In this document: positions 46,001 through 58,217 of the stretch, piece by piece
Numbering within the stretch: the stretch's first letter is position 1
Layout: each line of letters begins with the position of its first letter
Assembly (NCBI GenBank): GCA_036417435.1
Contig: CM070915.1
Span: forward strand, 80,477,799-80,541,798
Origin: Inia geoffrensis
Lineage: Eukaryota > Chordata > Mammalia > Artiodactyla > Iniidae
Reading direction: 5' to 3'
Length of the DNA stretch: 64,000 bases
Notes under the pieces: generated by a model
Told to the model about the DNA's origin: nothing
The model's database searches: none
The model's input: the letters and a program-made list of their open reading frames with translations, nothing else
Translations under genes and position numbers: made by a program

Positions 46001-48235
46001 CACCATCCCTACAGCACTCCACGGTAGCTTTGGGAAATTTGTCAACCATTTTCTTCATTTCTGCACATCTGGTTTAATGTACCATCTCCATAAAACATCC
46101 AAGCAGGAAGCTGGGTTTTTTGCTTTTTGTCCACATTCTGCTGCTAGCTTACAGTTTGCTGCGTTTTAGGGTTTCTATGCAAAAGACGACCATAGGCTCC
46201 CAGTGGCCGAAATCTGTGTCTCTGATGTTCTGATTTTCTCTTAGCACCTAGCAAAGTAGCAGAAAGGTAGCAGGGCTCTTTGCTCTTCGCTAATAAAAAA
46301 CTCAAAATTTACTGATATTTATTCAATTAAACACTCAAATCTCTTCCATTTATAGAAAAGTAAGTCTAAGGAAAAGGTAATCTGGCTCTAGCCCGATGGG
46401 CCAGACCAGAATTAAATAAAATCAGGGCAGCAAGAGATACAGAGGCTGCGATGTCACCAGGGCGGCATGGTGTCACCACGCCCAGGGCATCATCTCCACA
46501 CCCCTCATTTCAGTTCCATGTGGTGCCGCCTCAGTGAGGGAGCAGATTTGCAGCAGCAGCTGAACAGCCCATCCTCCCTTTCTGTCCTTTCGCCAAATTA
46601 GGAGGTTCTTAGTTTAACTTAGGGGAATGACTCTAAATACTTTATTCCTATGGGGACCCAGGGTGGCTGGTGCCACTGAGTCCTTCTGGATCCCCTCACA
46701 TTTAATGAAGAAAAGTCCTTTCTAATGCACACTCAGCCAAGTTTTGTCAAGTGTCATCATGGGTTGTTTGGAGTTACATTGAGCGGATTGAATCATATTT
46801 TCTGTCACTCCAGGTAGAAGGGGTGAGCCCTGCAGATCTTACCCACAAATCCAGATGGTAGCCTGCTGACCTGGGGCCCCTCCAGGACAGCTCAGTGGGC
46901 AGAGTCGGGTTGGACCAACCAGCAGTGCCACCGTCCTGCCTTGTGACCTCTCCCTTACAGTTCTTTCTTTATACACGAAACTTTGAAAAGATGGAGAAAT
47001 ACAAAACCTTCTATTTTTTTCACCTATATTTGTTACACAGTAGAAGTGCGTTACTCAGCTGCTAATGCTAACCCGAGAACCATAAAGAGAGAGACCAGTT
47101 TTTGTGTTCTGGGTTTTTTCAGGCTGTCTCCTATTCCAGTAAACGGAATGTCAGGATCCTCCACAGCCATGTGATGACGAGGCAGCACACGGCTGCCCTC
47201 TGGCTCTGTATGTAAATGAACTCAGTCACCCTCTGGGTTTTCCCCTTTCCTTTCCCTGCTCTTTGCGGAGAACACAGAACCACAGGGAGTAACTAGCTGA
47301 AGTTTGCTCTGTACTTTAATAGCAGGCAGAAAGCCAAACTACAAACACAATGACTGGATTCAGTTTTACAAGCACACACTGGACCTGAATTCACTCTAGT
47401 CCGGGAAGAATGCCTGCGATCAGAAGTAGCAGGAAATCCAATTCAAAACAGGGCGCGTCACCTTAACTCACAGTGTGGCCTTTGCACCTCTAATGACAGC
47501 TTTTGGAAATAAAAGCTTCCTTCTGTAAAAGGTCCATATAAAAGACTAAACTTTACTCACATGATACTAGAAACCCTGTGCGGAACATCTGCATTCCCAC
47601 AGACAGCACCCCCGGTAGGGACCGGGGGCTCTCTCTTCCCGCTTTGGATAATGATTATCAAAGTCTTAGAAGGCAGTAATAATTAATTAATTCCGCCAAC
47701 CTCCTTCCAACCTGTGACCCACCTCTGACATCATATCAGCCCCCTCTCGTTCTCTGCGTCACTAGAATAACTTAATACGGGACCTCAGATCCTGAGGGAA
47801 GGAAGACACCCACTTACTTTGGCCCAGGCACCCTCTGAAATGTGCCAGGAGGTTTACATGCCTGTCTCTTGTGCCTCTGGCTGGCCAGGGATAGCCCTTG
47901 AGCAGGGACAAACCCAAGGGCTGAGTCTGCGCTTCCAGGAGGGGTCAGGAGAGGGCAGGACCTCAGCCTGCTGCCCAAGGCTGGGCCTTACCTACATGAC
48001 ACTGTTGACTACAGAAGCCAGGCGTGTGAAACAGTGGGCCAAGTGCCTCTCACAAACATTTTAACTTGAGTGAACAGGAGGGGGGTGTAGAAGGGATAAC
48101 ACGAAGTAAAGCCTTCCCTACCTTCAAGGTGTAAGTGAGGACTAAGAAGGGGGCAATGTTTCTCACCCCCACAAGGACATTATTTTGCATGAATTCTTAA
48201 TATTTTATATAATTCAGCCTCAGGTGAACAGTTGC
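46001..48235. other. unassigned sequence
   Basis: About 2.2 kb that I cannot assign to a repeat family or gene. Some could be remote L1 or LTR sequence, but I see no terminal repeats. Short open frames are scattered over both strands. Confidence 0.38.
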
Positions 48236-48380
48236 CAGATTTACCAAATAAAATATAGGACGGCTAGTTAAATATGAACTTCAGAGAAATGATGAGTAAT
48301 TTTTTAGTGTGAATATGCCCTGTAGTTTACCTGAAATTCACATTTACCTGGGTACCCTCTATTTTATTTGGTAAGCCTAC
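48236..48380. mobile_element. palindromic non-autonomous DNA transposon
   Basis: Two 44-base arms, 48241-48284 and 48331-48374, are imperfect inverted repeats (shared 'ttaccaaataaaata' ends). They enclose a ~46-base centre, a layout typical of old palindromic MER elements. I tentatively associate it with MER53, but the name is uncertain. Confidence 0.7.
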
Positions 48381-49193
48381 TCAGACGTCAATTCCAGTGA
48401 ACTGATCCCTAAAATGACTTTCATTGCTGGGATTCAGGATTGTGAATCAGACCAACACCAGTCTTCACTGTGCTGTCTCATGGGACAAGATGCCATCTCT
48501 TTACTCAACTACAAGAAAGCAAGAGAGCCCACAATTCTGGCAAAGGCTTCATAATAGTGTCAAAGAGCAAAACAGTAACCGCCGGGAAACTAGGTTATGG
48601 ATGGTGTCCATACACCGCACTTCTGGATTCCTGAGGAAGTCAGAACTTATTGAGTCGACTTATGGTGTTATTACTATTACAAGAAAAACTGAGAGGCATC
48701 TTTAGGCTACACAGCATGGCATCATAAAGAGAGAACAGTGGCAGACCTGGGTGCAATTTGATTCACACCAGGGATCAAAGTAATCTGCAGCACCAACCAA
48801 CATGTTCATGAGTTAGTGGAAGCCCAAAGACAACAGCCCCTGGACTGGCAACCCCAGCAGAGGCTGGCAGCTGAACCAAGGGGGTCGAAACAGCTCAAGT
48901 GTTAAAGCCACAGCTCCCAAGTCTCTGTGTTCACTAGGTCTTTTCCCCTAAGCCCAGTCTTCAAACCTCCATGCTCCCAAGCCAGATTCTCAGGCCACAC
49001 AACTGACATTTGTGGCCACGATCCTACCAAACACCAGCTGTGTGCAATGCCTCCATCTTACTGATCTGGTTAGGGTCAAATAAAATGAAACAGGTTTTCA
49101 ATAAAATACCAGGAAGCTCATAAAATGGAATTTAGGTGAAAATACACTAAACTAGTACCAAGGTTCAAACTGTGAAAGAAAAAATTGCTTTAT
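48381..49193. other. unassigned sequence
   Basis: No recognised features; the 93-codon frame at 48424-48705 has no recognisable product. Confidence 0.35.
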
Positions 49194-49205
49194 AACCTTA
49201 AAAGA

Positions 49206-49544
49206 GGGACTTCCCTGGTGGCGCAGTGGTTAAGAATCCCCCTGTGAATGCAGGGGACAGGGGTTCGAGCCCTGGTTCGGGAAGATCCCATATGCCGTGG
49301 AGCAACTAAGCCCGTGTGCCACAAGTACTGAGCCTGCGCTCTAGGGCCCGTGAGCCACAACTATGGAAGCCCGCATGCCTAGAGCCCGTGCTCTGCAGCA
49401 AGAGAAGCCACTGCAGTGAGAAGCCCACGCACCGCAACGAAGAGCAGCCCCCGCTTGCCACAACTAGAGAAAGCCCGTGCGCAGCAACAAAGACCCAAGG
49501 CAGCCATAAATAAATTAATTAATTAAAAAAACCAAAAACAAAAA
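49206..49544 (+). mobile_element. CHR-type SINE, long subtype
   Basis: The head 'gggacttccctggtggcgca', long-subtype 'gccacaac' modules and a mixed A-rich tail. The duplication aaccttaaaaga (49194-49205) and aactttaaaaga (49545-49556) matches at 11 of 12. Confidence 0.93.
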
Positions 49545-49556
49545 AACTTTAAAAGA

Positions 49557-49780
49557 TTCTATATTTTAAATCTTGCTTTTAAAACAATGTGGCAGAAACA
49601 TCATTAGGCTATTGTAGATTTCACAAATAATATGTAATAAAGAGCTTTGTCAGAAACAGAACATTACTACCTGGAGGGAAGAAAAAAAAACTATCCAAAA
49701 ACAAGGACATCCAGTAAATAAAACACTTTCTAGGATTAAAAAATAATAATATAAAGATGGATTTTTAAATCATGTTTTAA
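49557..49780. other. unassigned AT-rich sequence
   Basis: Short stretch between two SINEs, no recognised features. Confidence 0.35.
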
Positions 49781-49794
49781 AAATTCAATAAATA

Positions 49795-49997
49795 GGGCTT
49801 CCCTGGTGGCGCAGCAGTTGAGAGTCCGCCTGCCGATGCAGGGGACGCGGGTTCGTGCCCCGGTCTGGGAAGATCCCACATGCCGCGGAGCAGCTGGGCC
49901 CGTGAGCCATGGCCGCTGAGCCTGTGCGTCCGGAGCCCGTGCTCCGCAACGGGAGAGGCCACAACAGTGAGAGGCCCACATACCAAAAAAAAAAAAA
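49795..49997 (+). mobile_element. CHR-type SINE, short subtype
   Basis: The head 'gggcttccctggtggcgcag' and an intact tRNA-derived part with 'gggttcgtgccc'. It ends 'gaggcccacataccaaaa' with a pure A-tail. A perfect 14-bp target duplication, aaattcaataaata, lies at 49781-49794 and 49998-50011. One of the youngest-looking copies. Confidence 0.94.
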
Positions 49998-50011
49998 AAA
50001 TTCAATAAATA

Positions 50012-51239
50012 CTTTCTAGTTTTGTCTTTTTTTAAAAAAAAGAAAACAACAGAATATGTTGCATACAACACAGCGGTATTTTGTGATTTTTGACATAAAC
50101 ACATCTGCAGCCCAGCCAGTCCTGCAAACAGTGAAGGGGAGACTGGTCGGCCTAAGGCCGCTCTGGCAGCCGGGCACAGCCCCCGCCCCCCGCCCTCCGA
50201 AGCTCACAGGCCCTCGCGTTTCCACGCTGGCTCTGACCAAGCCTTCAGCGGCTCTTCCTGCTGCTGACAATCAGATGTGGAAAATAAATGATTTTTTAAA
50301 TTATTATTTTCCTCACAAATCTGGGGACAGAGACCACGCAGGTAAACACACGTAGGTACATACAGTCACGTGTTACAGTGCCACACAGACCAGACAGTCA
50401 AAGCGTGTGCTTATCAAAGCGAGGAGCGGGCGGAGACAGCACGACCCTCTTAGGGCTAGAAGTCTCCTCCTGCTCATACATTTCTGAGATCTAGGCGCAT
50501 CCTTCATTAACACAAAATGCTACCCTATCTTGCCGATTAGATTTCTACCCACAAAAACTAACTGGAATGCTTCCAAATACAAAATGGATCTCCCCTCTGT
50601 TAGAACAACAGAAACGTCTGGTATTTTTTCTAAAATCCTCCTCGCAGATTCCGTATTTCCTTCACTTACAACAATGTACGTTCCACAGCACCCAAGACAG
50701 AAATATCTGGCTTTAATTATTTGCTCTTAAGGAGAAAGCAGTAAGGCAAGGAAGACAGTTATTCCTATTTATTCATCAAAGCAACTTAGTCAAATATCCA
50801 CAGCAGAACTGAATGAGGTCACCCTCCACGTGTCCCTGGAGCCAGCCCTCTACTGGATTCTACCCTCTCTGCCTCTGATTTGACACCCACTCTGAGGAGC
50901 CTCTCTGCTGGGAGATGACTTGGATCCAAGAGTCATTCTCAAAATGCCACCCATGCATTTTCCCCTAAAAAAGCAAAGTCTTGAAAAGGCCACGTCCACA
51001 TTAATATGGAAATTGCATAGCCTGTCAGGTAAAGGTAAAGCTGCAGCCACATCCCTAGAAAACTCTCTGAGCCTCATCCAGTTTGTTTAAATTTTCTCAA
51101 GGTCATTAACATTTTCCCTTCTCATCAACGGACTACAAAAAGCTCAAGAGAACTTGACATCCTAGGCCCTCTGTGTGCTCAACACTAAAGCAAGTCTAAG
51201 ACAAAGATGGGGCTCCTTCCTGAGGCCAGGTAACCAGAA
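50012..51239. other. unassigned sequence
   Basis: No repeat recognised. A GC-richer patch at 50105-50260 includes a few CpGs but is too small to call a CpG island. Confidence 0.38.
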
Positions 51240-51430
51240 TTCCACTCTGGACTCCGACCTGCCCTGTCACACAGCTCTGCAAGCCTCACTAGCGCTGGGC
51301 ACTGAGCAAATCATCTCATTTCCCGGCCTTCAGCTTCCCCACCTGCAAATTTAAGGTAGTCATGTCTCCCTGACACTTCGATTAGGGGTTAAAGGAAATA
51401 ACCCACATGAAGCATTACATATGATTAGCT
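51240..51430 (+). repeat. MIR SINE relic
   Basis: 'gagcaaatcatctcatttcc', 'cagcttccccacctgcaaat' and 'aggaaataacccacatgaag' follow plus-strand MIR. Confidence 0.6.
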
Positions 51431-51660
51431 TGTCTTCAAAGGAACAAGAATTTTCATGCCATCTGCCGTACACTGTCCTGGGCTGCCACAGGTTAGACTG
51501 GGAGAGGTGGGAACCAGCACCAAGTCCTGAGACTAAAAACTCAGGGAGCAAAGATTCTCAAGATAAATTCTAAAACGAACAAACCGCTCTTCAGCTTGCT
51601 TGACAGAAGCACAAAATTCAACAGTTTAAGTTTTGTTTCATTCATATCAAACAAACACTT
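51431..51660. other. unassigned sequence
   Basis: No recognised features. Confidence 0.35.
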
Positions 51661-51672
51661 AGAATGTGTGCC

Positions 51673-51905
51673 AATTTCAAACATATGGTTAACGGGTGGA
51701 ATAGGGGGAGGGGTAAATTGGGAGACTGGGACTGACACATACACACCATATATAGTAGTATATATAGTAGTGTATAACACAGGGAACTCTTTGCAATACT
51801 CTGTAACGACCTAAATAAGTATATATGTATAACTGACTCACTTTGCTGTACAGCAAAAACTAACACAACATTGTAAATCAGCTATACTCCAATAAAAATT
51901 AAAAA
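51673..51905 (+). mobile_element. short L1 3' end
   Basis: Only the L1 3' UTR is present ('aactgactcactttgctgta', 'aatcagctatactccaataa') followed by a short A-tail. An exact 12-bp duplication, agaatgtgtgcc, lies at 51661-51672 and 51906-51917. Severe 5' truncation is normal for L1. Confidence 0.9.
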
Positions 51906-51917
51906 AGAATGTGTGCC

Positions 51918-52629
51918 GGTTCCAATACGAAGTAAAAAGATGACCTGAACAGGGCCCTGCCTTCCTTGGCGCTTACACATGTTAAACTGATCATCAGCAA
52001 GCCAGCGGATCCTTAAAGACCTAGTTGATCAATACAGTACTTCAAAAAAAAAGAAAACCAAAAAGAAAAAGGTCTCCCTGTATGTTACAAGAAGCACATT
52101 GTTCTACAATTCCTTTTTACAGTTTCTCAAGAAAACTGAGAAACAAAGAAAAGTAAGTGTCAAGCAATAGATCCTCCACAGTGAAGTCCATGCACAAGGC
52201 TATCTATCTGCAATGAAGTCAGGTTGTCCTTCGGTAACTACACCTCCTGCAGGGTGGGATGAAATCTGTGCTGCTGAAGTACAAGAGTCAAGTGCAACGG
52301 CAGGAGTAAAATTCAAAAATCTGCCAGATGTTGTGTTCATGGACTAGCTTGGTTGTTGTCTTTGAAATCGATTGTGTACCCTTTTTTAAAATTTTAAAAC
52401 ATTCTGTGCCCCAATCAAGCCTATTTATAAATTATTCACACACACAGAAGCAAGGCACTGATTTATGGCAAGGTTTTCAGGCTCTAACACAACACAACAC
52501 AACACAACACAACAGAATACAGAGCAGAGAAATAAGTCCTAGGATACACAGGAATATAACGAGTGATAAGAGGAGCATTCAGAGTCAGGAGAGGAAAACT
52601 ATTCAGGAAGTGAAGCTGACAAAATTATT
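51918..52629. other. unassigned sequence with (AACAC)n
   Basis: No transposon recognised; contains five exact AACAC units at 52486-52510. Confidence 0.4.
52486..52514. repeat. (AACAC)5 microsatellite
   Basis: Five perfect pentamers plus a partial sixth. Likely length-variable. Confidence 0.93.
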
Positions 52630-52800
52630 TGGAAAATATTAAAATTGATCTTTACCTCATACTACACACCAAAATACATTAAAGTATTAAATATAAATGT
52701 ATAAAGCATTAAATATAAATAACGAAACCATAAAATTACTAGAGAAATAAGTAAACATTTCATTGATTTCATGATTTTAGTACGTCCTCACTACGCAGAC
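52630..52800 (+). repeat. possible old L1 ORF2 fragment
   Basis: 'gatctttacctcatactaca' and 'gaaaccataaaattactaga' resemble the ORF2 C-terminal region of an old L1. It could be part of the same element as 53155-53955. Confidence 0.5.
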
Positions 52801-53154
52801 CTTTTTTCCCCCAATTATTTAATGCCTACATATAGCTTTAAATTAAAGGCTTGGTTTTTCTAAGAAAACTAGTCAGTGTAAAGTGAACATAATCATTTTG
52901 GATACCTAATGAATTTGATACAAATGCAGCAAAAGAACATGCTGTCTAACAGTTACCTGATTGGAAAAGAACCTTTTCTATTTTTCTGAGCCCTGAGAGC
53001 AGTGGCCCCAGCCTTCAGTCATAGATGCAGATTACATCAAGAAACTGTGTTTGTGGGCTGGGGAGGCTGCAATTGCAGTAACGAATGTCTGATGAGGAAC
53101 TCTTCATCTTTGCTGCAGACTTTTAATTGTTTACTGGGGCTACTTCAGAACTTA
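52801..53154. other. unassigned sequence
   Basis: No recognised features. Confidence 0.35.
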
Positions 53155-53955
53155 AAAGTGGATAATGTGCTCAACATCACTAGTCATTAAGGAAATGCAA
53201 ATCAAAACCAGGATGAAACACCACCTCACACCTGTTGGGATGGCTATTTTAAAAAAAAGGAAAATATCAAATACTGGTGAGGATGTCAAGCAACTGGAAC
53301 CCTTGTGCATTGCTGGTGGGAATGCAACATGGTACAGCTTCTGTGCAAAACTATGATAGTTATTCAAAAAATTAAACACAGAATTACCATATGGTCTACC
53401 ATTTTCACTCCTAGATATATACTCAAAAGACTTGAAAGCAGGGACTGAAACACAGTTGTACATCAATGTTCACAGCAGCATTATTCACACTAACTGAAAG
53501 GTGGAAAGAACTCCAATGTCCATCAACAGGTGAACGAATAAACAAAAAGTGGTCCATCCATACAATGGCATATTATTCAACCTTAGAAAGGAATGAAATG
53601 TTGACATGCTACAACATGGATGAACTCTGAGTATATTATGCTAAGTGAGATAAGCCAGGCACACAAGGACAGTGTATGACTCCACTTATATGAGTTACCT
53701 AGAATAGGCAAATTTATAGATACAGAAGGTATAACAGAGGTTTACCAGGAGCTAGGTGGGGGGAGGTGGTGACTAGGGAGACAGAATGTGGAATTATTGT
53801 TTAATGGGTACAGGGTTTCTGTTTGAGATGGTGAAAAAGTTTCATATATTGGAGATGCCTGCACCACATTATGAATGTACTTAATACCAGTGAATATACC
53901 TAAAAATATTAAAATGGTAAATTTTATGTTACGTATATTTTACCATAGTTTTTAT
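53155..53955 (+). mobile_element. old L1 3' end
   Basis: 'gtgctcaacatcactagtca' begins ORF2 C-terminal sequence; 'cattgctggtgggaatgcaa' and 'gaatgaaatgttgacatgct' follow, then the 3' UTR to 'ttttaccatagtttt'. Ends where L1 copy 2 begins in the opposite direction. Confidence 0.78.
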
Positions 53956-54342
53956 CTTTTATTTATTTATTTATTTTTTAACATCTTTATTGGGGTATAA
54001 TTGCTTTACAATGGTGTGTCAGTTTCTACTTTATAACAAAGTGAATCAGTTATACATATACACACGTTCGCATATTTCTTCCCTCTTGCGTCTCCCTCCC
54101 TCCCTCCCTCCCTATCCCACCCCTCCAGGAGGCCACAAAGCACTGACCCGATATCCCTGTGCCAAGCGGCTGCTTCCCACTAGCTGTCTACCTTACGTTT
54201 GTTAGTATATATATGTCCATGCCCCTCCCTCACCCTATCACAGCTCACCCCTCCCCCTCCCCATATCCTCAAGTCCGTTCTCCAGTAGGTCTGTGTCTTT
54301 ATTCCTGTCTTACCCCTAGGTTCCTCATAACATTTTTTTTTC

Positions 54343-57300
54343 TTAAATTCCATATATATGTGTTAGCATACAGTATTTGTCTTTCTCCTTCTGACTTACC
54401 TCACTCTGTATGACAGACTCGAAGTCTATCCACCTCATTACAAATAGCTCAATTTCGTTTCTTTTTATCGCTGAGTAATATTCCATTGTGTATATGTGCC
54501 ACATCTTCTTTATCCATTCATCGGATGATGGGCACTTAGGTTGTTTCCATCTCCGGGCTATTGTAAATAGAGCTGCAATGAACATTTTGGTACATGACTC
54601 TTTGAATTTTGGTTTTCTCAGGGTATATGCCCAGTAGTGGGATTGCTGGGTCATATGGTAGTTCTATTTGTCGTTTTTTAAGGAACCTCTATACTGTTCT
54701 CCAGAGTGGCTGTATCAATTTACATTCCCACCAACAGTGCAAGAGTGTTCCCTTTTCTCCACACCCTCTCCAGCATTTATTGTTTCTAGATTTTTTTGAT
54801 GATGGCCATTCTAACTGGTGTGAGATGATATGTCATTGTAGTTTTGATTTGCATTTCTCTAATGATTAATGATGTTGAGCATTCTTTCATGTGTTTGTTG
54901 GCAGTCTGCATATCTTCTTTGGAGAAATGTCTATTTAGGTCTTCTGCCCATTTTTGGATCGGGTTGTTTTTTTAATATTGAGCTGCATGAGCTGCTTGTA
55001 AATTCTGGAGATTAATCCTTTGTCAGTTGCTTCATTTGCAAATAATTTCTCCCATTCTGAGGGTTGTCTTTTGGTCTTGTTTATGGTTTCCTTTGCTGTG
55101 CAAAAGCTTTGAATTTTCATTAGGTCCCTTTTGTTTATTTTTGTTTTTATTTCCATTTCTCTAGGAGGTGGGCCAAAAAGGATCTTGCTGTGATTTATGT
55201 CACAGAGTGTTGTGCCTATGTTTTCCTCTAAGAGTTTGATATTTTCTGGCCTTACATTTAGGTCTTTAATCCATTTTGAGCTTATTTTTGTGTATGGTGT
55301 TAGGGAGTGATCTAAGCTCATACTTTTATATGTAGCTGTCCAGTTTTCCCAGCACCACTTATTGAAGAGGCTGTCCTTTCTCCACTGTATATTCCTGCCA
55401 CCTTTATCAAAGATAAGGTGTCCATATGTGCGTGGGTTTATCTCTGGGCTTTCTATCCTGTTCCATTGATCTATCGTTCTGTTTTTGTGCCAGTACCATA
55501 CTGTCTTGATTACTGTAGCTTTGTAGTATAGTCTGAAGTCACGGAGCCTGATTCCTCCAGCTCCGTTTTTCGTTCTCAAGATTGCTTTGGCTAGTCGGGG
55601 TCTTTTGTGCTTCCATACAAATTGTGAAATTTTTTTGTTCTGGTTCTGTGAAAAATGCCAGTGGTAGTTTGACAGGGACTGCATTGAATCTGTAGATTGC
55701 TTTGGGTAGTAGAGTCATTTTCACAACGTTGATTCTTCCAATCCAAGAACATGGTATATCTCTCCATCTATTTGTATTGTCTTTAATTTCTTTCATCAGT
55801 GTCTTATAATTTTCTGTATACAGGTCTTCTGTCTCCCTAGGTAGGTTTATTCCTAGGTATTTTATTCTTTTTGTTGCAATGGTAAATGGCAGTGTTTTCT
55901 TGATTTCACTTTCAGATTTTTCATCACTAGTATATAGGAATGCCAGAGATTTCTGTGCATTAATTTTGTATCCTGCTACTTTACCAAATTCATTGATTAG
56001 CTCTAGTAGTTTTCTGGTAGCATCTTTAGGATTCTCTATGTATAGTATCATGTCATCTGCAAACAGTGACAGCTTTACTTCTTCTTTTCCGATTTGGATT
56101 CCTTTTATTTCCTTTTCTTCTCTGACTGCTGTGGCTAAAACTTCCAAACCTATGTTGAATAAGAGTGGTGAGAGTGGGCAACCTTGTCTTGTTCCTGATC
56201 TTAGTGGAAATGCTTTCAATTTTTCACTATTGAGGACGATGCTGGCTGTGGGCTTGTCATATATGGCCTTTATTATGTTGAGGAAAGTTCCCTCTATGCC
56301 TACTTTCTGGAGGGTTTTTATCATAAATGGGTGTTGAATTTTGTCGAAAGCTTTCTCTGCATCTATTGAGATGATCATATGGTTTTTCTCCTTCAATTTG
56401 TTAATATGGTTTATCACGTTGATAGATTTGCGTATATTGAAGAATCCTTGCATTCCTGGAATAAACCCCACTTGATCATGGCGTATGATCCTTTTAATGT
56501 GCTGTTGGATTCTGTTTGCTAGTATTTTGTTGAGGATTTTTGCATCTATGTTCATCAGTGATATTGGCCTGTAGTTTTCTTTCTTTGTGACATCCTTGTC
56601 TGGTTTTGGTATCAAGGTGATGGTGGCCTCGTAGAAGGAACTGGGGAGTGTTCCTCCCTCTGCTATGTTTTGGAAGAGTTTGAGAAGTATAGGTGTTAGC
56701 TCTTCTCTAAATGCTTGATAGAATTCGCCTGTGAAGCCATCTGGTCCTGGGCTTTTGTTTGTTGGAAGATTTTTAATCACAGTTTCAATTTCAGTGTTTG
56801 TGATTGGTCTGTTCATATTTTCTATTTCTTCCTGATTCAGTCTTGGTAGTTTGTGCATTTCTAAGAATTTGTCCATTCCTTCCAGATTGTCCATTTTATT
56901 GGCATAGAGTTGCTTGTAGTAATCTCTCATGATCATTTTTATTTCTGCAGTGTCAGTTGTTACTTCTCCTTTTTCATTTCTAATTCTATTGATTTCAGTC
57001 TTCTCCCTTTTTTTCTTGATGAGTCTGGCTAATGGTTTATCTATTTTGTTTATCTTCTCAAAGAACCAGCTTTTAGTTTTATTGATCTTTGCTACTGTTT
57101 CCTTCATTTCTTTTTCATTTATTTCTGATATGATTTTTATGATTTCTTTCCTTCTGCTAAACTTTGGGGTTTTTTTTGTTCTTCTTTCTCTAATTGCTTT
57201 AGGTGTAAGGTTAGGTTGTTTATTCGAGATGTTTCCTGCTTCTTGAGGTGGGCTTGTATTGCCATAAACTTCCCCCTTAGAACTGCTTTTGCTGCATCCC

Positions 57301-58159
57301 ATAGGTTTTGGGTCATTGTGTCTCCATTGTCATTTGTTTCTAGGTATTTTCTGATTTCCTCTTTGATTTCTTCAGTGATCACTTCATTATTAAGTACTGT
57401 ATTGTTTAGCCTCCATGTGTTTGTATTTTTTACAGATCTTTTCCTGTAATTGATATCTAATCTCACGGCATTGTGGTCGGAAAAGATACTTGGTACAATT
57501 TCAATTTTCTTAAATTTACCAAGGCTTGGTTTGTGACCCAAGATATGATCTATCCTGGAGAATGTTCCATGAGCACTTGAGAAAAATGTGTATTCTGTTG
57601 TTTTTGGATGGAGTGTCCTATAGATATCAATTAAGTCCATCTTGTTTAGTGTATCATTTAAAGCTTGTGTTTCCTTATTTATTTTCATTTTGGATGATCT
57701 GTCCATTGGTGAAAGTGGGGTGTTGAAGTCCCCTACTATGAATGTGTTACTGTCAATTTCCCCTTTTATGGCTGTTAGTTTTTGCCTTATGTATTGAGGT
57801 GCTCCTGTGTTAGGTGCATAAATATTTACAACTGTTATATCTTCTTCTTGGATCAATCCCTTGATCATTATGTAGTGTCCTTCTTTGTCTCTTGTAATAG
57901 TCTTTATTTTAAAGTCTATCTTGTCTGATATGAGAATTGCTACTCCAGCTTTCTTTTGGTTTCCATTTGTGTGGAATATCTTTTTCCATCCCCTTACTTT
58001 CAGTCTGTACGTGTCTCTAGGTCTGAAGTGGGTCTCTTGTAGACAGCATATATATGGGTCTTGTTTTTGTATCCATTCAGCCAATCTGTGTCTTTTGGTG
58101 GGAGCATTTAGTCCATTTACATTTAAGGTAATTATCGATATGCATGTTCCTATTCCCAT
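54343..58159 (-). pseudogene. L1 ORF2 pseudogene (copy 2)
   Basis: Spans ~1,272 codons, close to the usual ~1,275. The start at 58159 precedes 'TLNVNGLNAPTKRHR'. Codons 1-340 (58159-57137) hold an apparently complete endonuclease: 'CCLQETHF', 'VGDFNTPL', 'SRIDHILGH', 'SDHNAVRL'. A frameshift at the T-run near 57170 leads into a 587-codon frame (57302-55539) with the reverse transcriptase, including '[11 protein letters not shown]' and intact catalytic 'FADDM'. A second frameshift at the T-run near 55630 leads to 55684-54935, and a third near 54970 precedes the C-terminal frame 54654-54343. All three breaks are at homopolymers. Confidence 0.92.
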
Positions 58160-58217
58160 TTTCTAAATTGTTTTGGGTTCGTTGTTATAGGTCTTTTCCT
58201 TCTCTTGTGTTTCTTGT

